From assembly GCF_009767585.1 (NCBI RefSeq), contig NZ_WSNW01000001.1, positions 682,001 through 746,000 of the forward strand: a stretch of 64,000 nt of DNA, given 5' to 3'. The notes beneath the pieces are model-generated. The model had not been told where the DNA came from. It was given only the letters and a program-made list of their open reading frames with translations, and ran no database searches. The translations under genes and the position numbers were made by a program. Position 1 is the first letter of the stretch, and each line of letters starts with the position of its first letter. The DNA comes from Coprobacillus cateniformis (GTDB lineage: Bacteria; Bacillota_I; Bacilli_A; Erysipelotrichales; Coprobacillaceae). This document shows, piece by piece, positions 1-7,187 of the stretch.

Positions 1-96
1 AGCAACTGGGCAAGTGTTGGAGCTGCATTAAGCGCATTGGTTTCTAAAGGCCCTGGAAATGCTACAAACGGTTATACTGAATTGAAATGTTGCTAA
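1..96 (+). CDS. C-terminal 31 residues of a RiPP (lanthipeptide-like) precursor peptide, cut by the window edge
   Basis: The first 96 bases are open in frame 1 and end in TAA. The 31 residues begin SNWASVGAALSALV and end TNGYTELKCC. This small peptide tail is rich in Ser, Thr, Ala and Gly and has a terminal Cys-Cys. Genes for a leader-cleaving C39 ABC exporter and two modifying enzymes follow directly. Small Ser/Thr-rich peptides with C-terminal Cys residues next to a C39 exporter are typical of class II lanthipeptides (salivaricin A also ends in CC). No leader, double-glycine site or start codon is visible, so the class is inference. It could also be an unmodified or glycosylated bacteriocin. 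Confidence 0.6.
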   Translation, partial: SNWASVGAALSALVSKGPGNATNGYTELKCC

Positions 97-110
97 TCCA
101 TTTAGCATAG

Positions 111-133
111 GGGCATAAGTTCATCTTATGCCC
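111..133 (+). terminator. Hairpin between precursor peptide and export/modification genes (attenuator)
   Basis: A perfect 9-bp stem, GGGCATAAG (111-119) with CTTATGCCC (125-133) and a TTCAT loop, lies 14 bases after the peptide stop codon. The sequence after it is TTAATTAATATT rather than a clean T run. It probably gives partial termination or protects the peptide mRNA, as is common between precursor and processing genes in bacteriocin operons. That role is inferred. Confidence 0.65.
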
Positions 134-159
134 TTAATTAATATTAAGGAGAATTAAAA

Positions 160-1416
160 ATGAAAATCGTTATATTAACACACTCAAGTTTTAGTCATGT
201 TAATGCAATAGAGAATACTGTAAAATCCCTTTGTAAAAAGTATGAAGTTTTTTGCTTTTTAGAAGAGGAATATATAAATATATATGGAGAAGATAAAAAT
301 CTACATTACATCGCATATCATAAAGCCCTAGATAAGCAACTGAAAGAATTGCTTTTTAGACATAATCCTTTTATTGAAAAAAAAGATGTACCAACTATTG
401 AGGATTTAGTCGCTGAAGTCAAATATCCATTAGAATATATGCTAGAAGGTTCAATGATTTATGTCAATGATCTTCTTCCTATAATCAAACAAATCAACCC
501 TGACTATATATTAAGAGATGCATGTTCGTTATTTGGAAGAGTTATTGGCGATCAATTAAATATCCCTGTACTTGGATATACAACATCGCCTACTTTTACA
601 GATTTATTTGTTGAAAGTCATCTTAGAAAATATCTACCATTCTCTTTAAAAAGAGAATTAGATACTTTATCTGACGAACAAATTAACTCACTTTATACTA
701 TGATTAAAAAACAATTTACTAAAACATGTACTAAGTATGGTATACGCACTCTACCATTAAATTATTTAACTTGTCCAGACGAAAAAATGAACTTTTGTTA
801 TGGATCAAAGCGTCTAAATTTTATTGCTCAAGAGGAGACTAAAAAGTATCTTTTTATGAAACCAAAAATTTTTGAAGTGCCAGAAAGAATTGAAAATAAT
901 AAAGATACGATAGTTGTATCAAGTGGCAGTTTAATTAATTTTCCAGTTAAATTATATAATTATATTATTAACGCATATAAAAAAGAACCTTATCAAGTTG
1001 AAATATCACAAAAGTATTTTGGTACAGATGTTTTTAAAATTACCAATTTACCTTCTCATATCCATTTTCATAAATATATAAAACAAACAGAGTTACTCCA
1101 AAGAGCACATCTTTTAATAACACATGGAGGATATAATTCTATCCTAGAAGCGATTTACTATGAAGTCCCAATTCTTGTTTATGCAATAACACATGATCAG
1201 TTTATCAATTCACAAAGAATTGAAGAATTAAATATTGGTTTTGATTTAAGACATATGGAATTATCTGGCTATAACATTAATAAAATATCTCACAAACTCA
1301 TGGATTCTGTTGAAATAAAAGAACATATAAAAGATTTAAAATCTGAAATCATTGCACTTCATAATGATGAGGTAAGAAAATATATAGATGAGGATTATGT
1401 AAATGGTAATCTCTAA
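160..1416 (+). CDS. MGT-family (GT1, GT-B fold) UDP-sugar glycosyltransferase
   Basis: The protein has 418 residues, the usual size for macrolide-type GT1 enzymes. The C-terminal half has the nucleotide-sugar site: a beta strand VVSSGS near residue 252, then THGGYNSILEA with the Gly-Gly and Glu/Asp pattern that binds UDP, then PILVYAITHDQFINS, where the D-Q pair typically contacts the sugar. The start has an AGGAG site 6-10 bases upstream. It lies between the precursor peptide and an oxidoreductase that it overlaps by 14 bases, so it is part of the RiPP operon. It could glycosylate the peptide or protect the host. Known glycocin enzymes such as SunS are GT2-type, so this would be a different route. 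Acceptor and sugar are unknown. Confidence 0.8.
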   Translation: MKIVILTHSSFSHVNAIENTVKSLCKKYEVFCFLEEEYINIYGEDKNLHYIAYHKALDKQLKELLFRHNPFIEKKDVPTIEDLVAEVKYPLEYMLEGSMIYVNDLLPIIKQINPDYILRDACSLFGRVIGDQLNIPVLGYTTSPTFTDLFVESHLRKYLPFSLKRELDTLSDEQINSLYTMIKKQFTKTCTKYGIRTLPLNYLTCPDEKMNFCYGSKRLNFIAQEETKKYLFMKPKIFEVPERIENNKDTIVVSSGSLINFPVKLYNYIINAYKKEPYQVEISQKYFGTDVFKITNLPSHIHFHKYIKQTELLQRAHLLITHGGYNSILEAIYYEVPILVYAITHDQFINSQRIEELNIGFDLRHMELSGYNINKISHKLMDSVEIKEHIKDLKSEIIALHNDEVRKYIDEDYVNGNL

Positions 1417-2131
1417 GCAAAAAAATATTTTAGCATTGGTTGGTTCAAATCATATCAATGGTTTTACGAGAAATATTATTCAATTGTTAAAAGATAATTT
1501 ACATGCAAGAAATGAGAATATAGATTTTCAAATCATAGATACAACTGAAATAGACATCAATGTTTGTAGGGGCTGCAATACTTGTTTTGAGAAAGGATTG
1601 TGTCCTCTAGATAGGCAAGATGATATGGGACAATTAAAAGCAATGTTAGATAATGCAGATGTTATTATTTTAGCTTGTCCAGTCTATCTCATGCATGTTT
1701 CATCTCCAATGAAAATTCTATTAGATAGACTATCATATTGGTGTCATTTATTAAAACTTCGTAATAAACTACTTGTAACAGTTATAACAACAAGTCGCTC
1801 AGGAGCAAATGAAACAAATAATTATTTAAAATACATCGGTTCAGGTATGGGCTTGCTTCCAATCAGTGAAATTATTTTCACGCATAGCAGCGATATAGAT
1901 GAACTTATCCATAAAATTAATAAATCAGCTTACATTATTAATCAATATCTTATAGAAAAAAAAGAAATCCATTCGAATCAATTTCTGGAAGAAACATTTG
2001 CAATAGAAAAATTAGATAAATCATTACAATTAGATTCAAGTTTTGAAAAACAATATTGGCAAAGTCATGGATTATTCAATTGTTCTTCTTTTGAAGACGT
2101 CTTATCCTTAGAGAAAGAGAGAAAAAAATAA
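1403..2131 (+). CDS. Flavodoxin-fold NAD(P)H-dependent oxidoreductase
   Basis: This 242-residue protein has the FMN-reductase/flavodoxin layout. GSNHINGFTRNI near residues 13-24 is the FMN-phosphate loop. CRGCNTCFEKGLCPLDRQDD (about 51-70) is the Cys-rich segment of multimeric flavodoxin WrbA/iron-sulfur-flavoprotein-type members. ACPVYLMHVSSPMK follows near residue 90. The C-terminal 60 residues are an unrecognised extension. The gene overlaps the glycosyltransferase by 14 bases and ends 1 base before the transporter start, so it is translationally coupled to both. Flavin-dependent reductases are known in some lanthipeptide loci (the LanJB type), where they turn dehydroalanine into D-alanine. 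That role here is inference from context. Confidence 0.78.
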   Translation: MVISKQKNILALVGSNHINGFTRNIIQLLKDNLHARNENIDFQIIDTTEIDINVCRGCNTCFEKGLCPLDRQDDMGQLKAMLDNADVIILACPVYLMHVSSPMKILLDRLSYWCHLLKLRNKLLVTVITTSRSGANETNNYLKYIGSGMGLLPISEIIFTHSSDIDELIHKINKSAYIINQYLIEKKEIHSNQFLEETFAIEKLDKSLQLDSSFEKQYWQSHGLFNCSSFEDVLSLEKERKK

Positions 2132-2132
2132 T

Positions 2133-4289
2133 ATGGCCCAAATACATTGTATATATCAACACGATTCAAACGATTGTGGACCTGCTTGTATATCGACAAT
2201 ATGCAGTTATTATGGAAAAAAGATTCCTATTGCAATTATAAAACAATATGCAAAAACAAATTTAGAGGGAACTTCAGGAAAAGGAATGAAAATTGCTCTA
2301 GCAAAATTGGGTTTAGCCTCTAGAGGAAAACTTCTCACCACCATTGATGATAATGAAAAAGAAACTCTTCTACTACCTTGCATTGCATGTTTGAAAAACA
2401 CAAGTTCTTCTCTTCATTTTGTGATTATTTACAAAATATCTCATAAGTACCTTTATGTTTGTGATCCACTCAAAGGTAAAAGAAAGATTTTAAGAGAATC
2501 TTTTCCTATAGAGTTTACTGGTCATATTCTTGAGGTTATCCCTACTGAAAAGTTTGAAAAAAACAAAAATTATTATTCTACATCATTTCATGTTTTTAAG
2601 AAATTATTTAATAGTGAATTAAAATTAACATTACTTATTTTTTTCTTATCATTAATTGTAACCTTACTCAGTATTTTATCAATTTTATACAACAAAATAC
2701 TATTTGATAATATTATCCCAAACGGATTGAGTGCACAATTACCTAAAATTTTCATAACTTTTGCCTCTATAATTATCATCAGCAATATTTTCTCATTTAT
2801 GAGACAGTACTTCATATTTCAATATTCAAAAAGACTCGATGAAAAACTCTTGCTAAATCTTTACAAAAAAACAATTCTGTTGCCTTTTGATTTTTTTGCC
2901 AATCGTCAGGCTGGCGATATTTTATCTAGATTTGATGATGCAATCAGTATCAGAGAAACATTATCAACAGTTTGTATATCTTTAATTATGGATGTTGTGC
3001 TTTCTATTGGTGCAGGTTTTATACTATGCTATATGAATAGGACTTTATTTATTCTTACTTTGTTTCCTATTCTTATTTATGCTTTCACTGTCATTGTATT
3101 TAGAAAAATAATTACAAGACTTAACTATGAAAATATGAAATATAACGCATCACTCAATTCCTTATTAATTGAAATGATATCTGGAATTGAACTTATCAAA
3201 AGTTTTTGTATTGAAAATGCCTTTATTCATAAAATAACAGATAACTTTAAAAAAATGTTATCTAAAGGTACAAAAGTAGCTTGTACAATTAGTCTCCAAA
3301 TAACGATTCAAGAAATTGTAAGTCATATCTTTACTCTTTTAGTACTCACATTAGGTAGTTATTATATAATTAGTCAGCATATGAGCATTGGGACTTTAAT
3401 GACGTTTAATACTTTACTTGTTTATTTCTTTAATCCCATTGAAAAGATACTTCAACTACAGAATAATTTTCAAAAATCAATAATTGCGATTAATAGACTT
3501 ACTGAGATTATTGAGTTACCAACTGAATTCAACAATGAAGAAGAAATAGAAAGCATCATTAATGGTGATATAGTCATAGAAAACTTACAATTTGGTTATA
3601 ACACTAAATATAATGTATTTGAAAATTTGAATCTAATTATTCCCCACAATAAAAAAGTAGCTATTATAGGAAAAAGTGGCTCAGGAAAAACAACTTTAAT
3701 TAGACTTATTATGAGACTCTATAATTATGAAAAAGGGCATATTTATATTAATCATAAAAACATTATTGATTTTAATAAGCAATCTTTACGTAAAATCATA
3801 GGCTATGTAGGTCAAGACTCTTTCTTTTTCTCAGGATCTATCTTGGAAAATATTAATCTGCATCATCAAAATTCTATGGAACGTGTCATAGAGGTATGTA
3901 AAATGGTAAAAATTCATGATTTTATTTCCTCTCTCCCCAATACTTACATGAGCCAGATATCTGAAAATGGAAGAAACTTTTCTGCTGGTCAAAAACAAAG
4001 ACTATCTTTAGCTAGAGCAATTCTTCTCAATCCTAAAATACTCATTTTGGATGAAGCAACTTCAAATTTAGATGTTGAAACAGAATTAGAAATAGATAGT
4101 GTTCTTTCCAAATTAACATCTCAAATGACTGTCATTATGATAGCACATAGATTAAGTACTATCTCTCGTTGCGATCAAATATTATTTCTTGAAAATGGTC
4201 AACTCGTTGAGCATGGATCTCATGAAGAATTATTACGTCTCAATAAACGATATCATGAACTATGGATCAAAAGAGAAGTCATAAAATAA
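2133..4289 (+). CDS. Peptidase C39-containing ABC transporter (PCAT, LanT-like): leader cleavage and peptide export
   Basis: At 718 residues it has the full PCAT layout. The N-terminal C39 cysteine protease (about 1-140) has Q9 and C15 in QHDSNDCGPA, a His in LHFVII and an Asp in VCDPLKG. A six-helix membrane domain follows (about 160-450). The ATPase has Walker A GKSGSGKTT, signature FSAGQKQR, Walker B ILILDEATSNLD and a switch His in AHRLST. Such proteins remove a leader after a Gly-Gly site and export the core peptide through the cytoplasmic membrane. It is the last gene of the RiPP operon seen here, and all catalytic residues are present. It is strong evidence that the truncated small gene at the left edge encodes a secreted peptide. 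Confidence 0.95.
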   Translation: MAQIHCIYQHDSNDCGPACISTICSYYGKKIPIAIIKQYAKTNLEGTSGKGMKIALAKLGLASRGKLLTTIDDNEKETLLLPCIACLKNTSSSLHFVIIYKISHKYLYVCDPLKGKRKILRESFPIEFTGHILEVIPTEKFEKNKNYYSTSFHVFKKLFNSELKLTLLIFFLSLIVTLLSILSILYNKILFDNIIPNGLSAQLPKIFITFASIIIISNIFSFMRQYFIFQYSKRLDEKLLLNLYKKTILLPFDFFANRQAGDILSRFDDAISIRETLSTVCISLIMDVVLSIGAGFILCYMNRTLFILTLFPILIYAFTVIVFRKIITRLNYENMKYNASLNSLLIEMISGIELIKSFCIENAFIHKITDNFKKMLSKGTKVACTISLQITIQEIVSHIFTLLVLTLGSYYIISQHMSIGTLMTFNTLLVYFFNPIEKILQLQNNFQKSIIAINRLTEIIELPTEFNNEEEIESIINGDIVIENLQFGYNTKYNVFENLNLIIPHNKKVAIIGKSGSGKTTLIRLIMRLYNYEKGHIYINHKNIIDFNKQSLRKIIGYVGQDSFFFSGSILENINLHHQNSMERVIEVCKMVKIHDFISSLPNTYMSQISENGRNFSAGQKQRLSLARAILLNPKILILDEATSNLDVETELEIDSVLSKLTSQMTVIMIAHRLSTISRCDQILFLENGQLVEHGSHEELLRLNKRYHELWIKREVIK

Positions 4290-4299
4290 ATAAAATATG

Positions 4300-4330
4300 T
4301 TGTAATTTTTAAAAAACGTGGTATTATATA
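4300..4330 (+). promoter_or_regulatory. Probable promoter of the PadR-DUF2812 unit
   Basis: TTGTAA at 4300-4305 is followed after 16 bases by TATTAT at 4322-4327, with an overlapping TATATA at 4325-4330. The palindromic PadR-like operator begins directly downstream, which fits self-repression. Confidence 0.5.
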
Positions 4331-4335
4331 GATAG

Positions 4336-4378
4336 ACGATATATCGCAATACGATATATAGATAATCTTTATATCGTA
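4336..4378 (+). promoter_or_regulatory. Palindromic operator cluster, probable PadR binding site
   Basis: CGATATATCG (4337-4346) is a perfect palindrome. It is followed by a second inverted repeat, TACGATATA (4350-4358) with TATATCGTA (4370-4378). All arms share the core ACGATATA. The cluster sits between the probable promoter and the padR-like start, where autorepressing PadR proteins bind. Confidence 0.6.
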
Positions 4379-4404
4379 AAACTTTATAAATGGAGGTGGA
4401 TGAA

Positions 4405-4725
4405 TTGAAATCTAATCCTTTAACTGAATCGACGTTCTATATACTTCTTGCATTAGCAAGTGAACCATTACATGGGTATGGCATTATCAAAAAGGTTGAG
4501 CTCTTAAGTGAAAATACTATTATCCTTGCGGCAGGAACTCTCTATGGAGCACTAGAGAATTTAAAAAAATCTCATCTTGTAGATCAAATGTTGATTCAGG
4601 ATAACTCAAGGCGTAAAGTGTACCAAATAACTGATACTGGATTAGAAGTTTTATCTCATGATTATTTACGAATGAAAAAATTATGTTTGATTGCAGAAAG
4701 CATTTTAAAAAAAGGAGAGAAATAA
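4405..4725 (+). CDS. PadR family transcriptional regulator
   Basis: A winged-helix repressor of the short PadR class, 106 residues from the start chosen here. TFYILLALASEPLHGYGI is the conserved N-terminal helix pair. ILAAGTLYGALENLKKSHLV is the recognition helix and wing region, and RRKVYQITDTG is the beta wing. An ATG lies 15 bases upstream at 4390, but GGAGGTG (4392-4398) overlaps it and sits 6 bases before the TTG at 4405, so TTG is the better start. The gene is followed after 1 base by a DUF2812 gene, a common pairing. It probably represses itself and perhaps the peptide locus to its left. Confidence 0.85.
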   Translation: MKSNPLTESTFYILLALASEPLHGYGIIKKVELLSENTIILAAGTLYGALENLKKSHLVDQMLIQDNSRRKVYQITDTGLEVLSHDYLRMKKLCLIAESILKKGEK

Positions 4726-4726
4726 T

Positions 4727-5278
4727 ATGTTAAGAATCAAACCATATCTAGGTAGTAAGTCAACAGAGGATTACTTAAATAAAAAAGCTCAGAAAGGATA
4801 TGAACTAGAAAGTATTACTTCTTTTGGATTGTTTGTTCCATTACGATTGGATGCATATAGTTTCAAAAAAACATTAAAAACCAAGAGAGTATATAGAGTA
4901 GACAGTAGAAAGATTAAGAAAGAAGACTTTAAAGAGTATCAACAGATTTTTATGGATGATGGATGGAAATATTTTAAGAATAATTTTGCAAACGATGAAT
5001 ATAATAGTGACTATATATTTTATTCAGAAGATTCAACTAAGAATCAAATCTTTTCTGATCCTGAATCAGAAAAGTTAAGAAATAAGGAAAACGCAGCATC
5101 AAGTTTATATAAAGGAATATTCTTATTCATGGTATTTCTATTTTTCTCAATCATATTTCCAGCACCACTTGCTGGAAACAATAGTACCATAATTGGATTT
5201 ATATTTCATAATATCTATATAATAGTAGCTATTTTCATTATAATAACCTCGCTAATAAGATATTTTAAAAACAGGTAA
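4727..5278 (+). CDS. DUF2812 domain membrane protein
   Basis: A 183-residue protein with an N-terminal DUF2812-like region: a YLNKKAQKGYELESI motif and FKKTLKTKRVYRVD, followed by a segment with WKYF. Two hydrophobic segments follow near residues 127-147 and 155-178, consistent with a small membrane anchor. Such proteins are usually encoded next to PadR regulators, as here with 1 base between stop and start. The function is unknown; a sensor or effector partner of PadR is the common guess. A role in immunity to the peptide made next door is possible but unsupported. Confidence 0.7.
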   Translation: MLRIKPYLGSKSTEDYLNKKAQKGYELESITSFGLFVPLRLDAYSFKKTLKTKRVYRVDSRKIKKEDFKEYQQIFMDDGWKYFKNNFANDEYNSDYIFYSEDSTKNQIFSDPESEKLRNKENAASSLYKGIFLFMVFLFFSIIFPAPLAGNNSTIIGFIFHNIYIIVAIFIIITSLIRYFKNR

Positions 5279-5393
5279 TTACAAATTTTATTTAATCTTT
5301 TTAATTATTAAATAAATTTATGGTTTATTTTTATAAATCTGATGATAAAACTAAATATAGATTCATGAATATATTTTCATTTTTTGATATTTG

Positions 5394-5415
5394 AGCACTC
5401 ATTATGAGTGCTTTT
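5394..5415 (+). terminator. Intrinsic terminator after the PadR-DUF2812 unit
   Basis: AGCACTCA (5394-5401), loop TTA, TGAGTGCT (5405-5412), then a short T run. It is a perfect 8-bp stem. Confidence 0.75.
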
Positions 5416-5498
5416 ATCATTTAATGTCAAAATATTTCCACTTGTTTAAATATTATTGTAATAAAAAAAGATGTCTTTAAAATAGTATCTGAGGAGTA

Positions 5499-5586
5499 CC
5501 TATAAATATTATTTTCTTATTCTATAAATTAATATGCTAGTGCTTGCAATCACAAAATTATTAATATAGAAATAATATTTATCAGG
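5499..5586. repeat. Long-spaced inverted repeat in a gene-free stretch
   Basis: ATAAATATTATTT (5502-5514) is repeated in reverse complement as AAATAATATTTAT (5570-5582). The outer bases CCT and CAGG nearly extend the match. The 55 bases between hold a further short inverted match. The 447-base gap between the DUF2812 gene and the next gene holds only this element, two terminators and a promoter. It could be a small RNA fold or the remnant of a tiny mobile element. No protein is evident. Confidence 0.45.
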
Positions 5587-5589
5587 ACC

Positions 5590-5616
5590 AAAAAGCACAA
5601 TTATAGTGCTTTTTTA
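5590..5616 (+). terminator. Second terminator-like hairpin upstream of the PP-loop gene
   Basis: AAAAAGCAC (5590-5598) pairs with GTGCTTTTT (5606-5614) around a 7-base loop and ends in a T run. No coding region immediately precedes it, so it may close a short transcript from the 5.4-5.6 kb gap. A TATAAT at 5687-5692 downstream may be the -10 of the next gene. Confidence 0.6.
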
Positions 5617-5725
5617 TATTCTTTTCTTCTTATTGCATATTTTGACCTCTTGTGACAGGAATATATAAAAATAGTTTTTTTTCAACTATAATAAATGTGT
5701 AATAACAATCAAGGAGAAGAGTATT

Positions 5726-6865
5726 ATGAAAACAATCGAACAAGCACTAACTGACAATTCATTTCATCAGGCACATAATATTGGCTGTGATTTCTGTGTG
5801 ACTCCAGATCATTATAAGACCGCTCATTTTACAACACTTAAAAATGGCAAGCAGATATGCAACTATTGTAAAAATCATGTTAGAAAACAATTTAAAGGCA
5901 TAAAGCAGCTAAAAGAGGACATCAATTTAAAGGAAGGAGAAAAAATTGGTGTCATGGTCAGTGGTGGCAAAGATGGATTATATGCATGGATGACACTATG
6001 TAATATATTTGGACCAGAGAATGTTATAGCATTCAATCATCATAAATCTGGATTAGTACATCCCTTCGCATATGAAAATCTTTTAAATGCTTCTCGAATT
6101 CTAAAGAGTCAATTAATTATTGTTGAAGATAATGATTTCATTATTCGCTTCCGTAAGAATTTAGAAGCATTTGTTAAAAAACCTGATCCTGCAATGACAA
6201 GGGTAGCATTATGTGCGGGATGTAGATATGGTATAACTGGTAATCTTTATAGATTAGCAGATGAAAAGTATAAAATAAAAAAATTTGTAAGTGCTGCATC
6301 TTATTTAGAGTTGGCTCCTTTTAAAGCAGAATTATTAAAGGAAAAAGGAAATGGAAACAATAAATATGGACTTCTAAAAGGATTAATTGAAAATGAAAAA
6401 TATAACTTTGATGATAATATTGAAATCATTCTCAATGATGACGATTTAGCATATAAAAGTATATCTAATGGTAAAAAAACAATCTCACATGAATTTAAAA
6501 ACTATAAACTATTTGATTTAGATGATTATATTGAAAATAATCCAGATGAATATGAAAAAGCTGTTACAGAGAGATTATCTTGGAAAAGGCCTGAAAAGAG
6601 TTGGCATTTTGATTGTATCATAGAGGAATTTAAAGATTTCTTTTATTATGGAACATTAGGATATACTGAAAATGAATTCAAACTTTCTCAAATGATTCGC
6701 TATAATCTTATATCTCGTGATGATGCTTTAAAAGAGATTTATCACTATAGAAATAAAATGAAGAATAGTTTAAAAACTATCCTTCAACTCTTAGATGAAT
6801 TACATTTATCCTATCTGAATGATGAATTTATTCAATTTTTTAAAAATAGTAAATACTATCAATAA
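5726..6865 (+). CDS. PP-loop ATP pyrophosphatase related to WbpG/PseA N-acetyl-sugar amidotransferases
   Basis: A 379-residue enzyme. It opens with two Cys pairs, CDFC near residue 21 and CNYC near 48, which probably bind zinc. The PP-loop VSGGKDG is near residues 83-89, and a further pair CAGC lies near 163. The C-terminal segment around WHFDCIIEEFKDF and LISRDDALKEI is characteristic of the WbpG/PseA family. Those proteins use ATP to activate a sugar carbonyl for amidation, usually with ammonia from HisH/HisF-like partners. No such partners and no other O-antigen or flagellin-sugar genes are near. It has its own RBS (AAGGAG) and terminator. Other PP-loop chemistry, such as thiolation or peptide modification linked to the RiPP locus, is possible. 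Confidence 0.72.
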   Translation: MKTIEQALTDNSFHQAHNIGCDFCVTPDHYKTAHFTTLKNGKQICNYCKNHVRKQFKGIKQLKEDINLKEGEKIGVMVSGGKDGLYAWMTLCNIFGPENVIAFNHHKSGLVHPFAYENLLNASRILKSQLIIVEDNDFIIRFRKNLEAFVKKPDPAMTRVALCAGCRYGITGNLYRLADEKYKIKKFVSAASYLELAPFKAELLKEKGNGNNKYGLLKGLIENEKYNFDDNIEIILNDDDLAYKSISNGKKTISHEFKNYKLFDLDDYIENNPDEYEKAVTERLSWKRPEKSWHFDCIIEEFKDFFYYGTLGYTENEFKLSQMIRYNLISRDDALKEIYHYRNKMKNSLKTILQLLDELHLSYLNDEFIQFFKNSKYYQ

Positions 6866-6888
6866 ATCATATTTATAATGATTTTATT

Positions 6889-6926
6889 AAACTGTAAATA
6901 AACTATCAATTTTACAGTTTTTTATT
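6889..6926 (+). terminator. Intrinsic terminator of the PP-loop gene
   Basis: AACTGTAAA (6890-6898) pairs with TTTACAGTT (6911-6919) and is followed by a T run. It lies 25 bases after the stop codon. Confidence 0.8.
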
Positions 6927-6998
6927 TTTATATTATATATACAAAACATTTAAAAAGTCGAAATTCTTCATATACAAAGGATTTCGACATCATTTCAA

Positions 6999-7075
6999 TG
7001 GCGTCCCTGACTGGATTCGAACCAGCGGCGTTTCGCTTAGGAGGCGAACCCTCTATCCATCTGAGGTACAAGGAC
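6999..7075 (-). tRNA. tRNA-Arg, anticodon CCU (reads AGG)
   Basis: Read on the minus strand, the acceptor stem GTCCTTG pairs with CAGGGAC (one G-U pair), followed by discriminator G and an encoded CCA. The anticodon loop is CTCCTAA in a TTCGC/GCGAA stem, giving anticodon CCT. The T arm has GTTCGAATC. The tRNA is complete at 77 bases. tRNA genes are frequent integration sites, but I see no attachment-site duplication nearby. Confidence 0.97.
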
Positions 7076-7187
7076 AAAACAGGTGTATGATTAAATACAC
7101 ACAATTATGAGATGATAAGTACTCTTTTATCCAAAGAGTAAATCAACATTACTTATTTTAACATGAGATGTTGATTTTTTCAATTCT

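Noticed and set aside
160..4289. Calling the left-end locus a classical glycocin cluster
   Set aside because: The glycosyltransferase is of the MGT/GT1 kind, not SunS-like GT2, and the visible peptide tail lacks the paired helix-loop cysteine layout of sublancin or glycocin F.
7120..7176. Two hairpins between tRNA-Arg and the MerR gene (TACTCTTT/AAAGAGTA and AATCAACAT/ATGTTGATT)
   Set aside because: Neither has a proper T run on the minus strand, where the genes lie. They may aid MerR termination or tRNA processing, but the support is too weak for a separate call.
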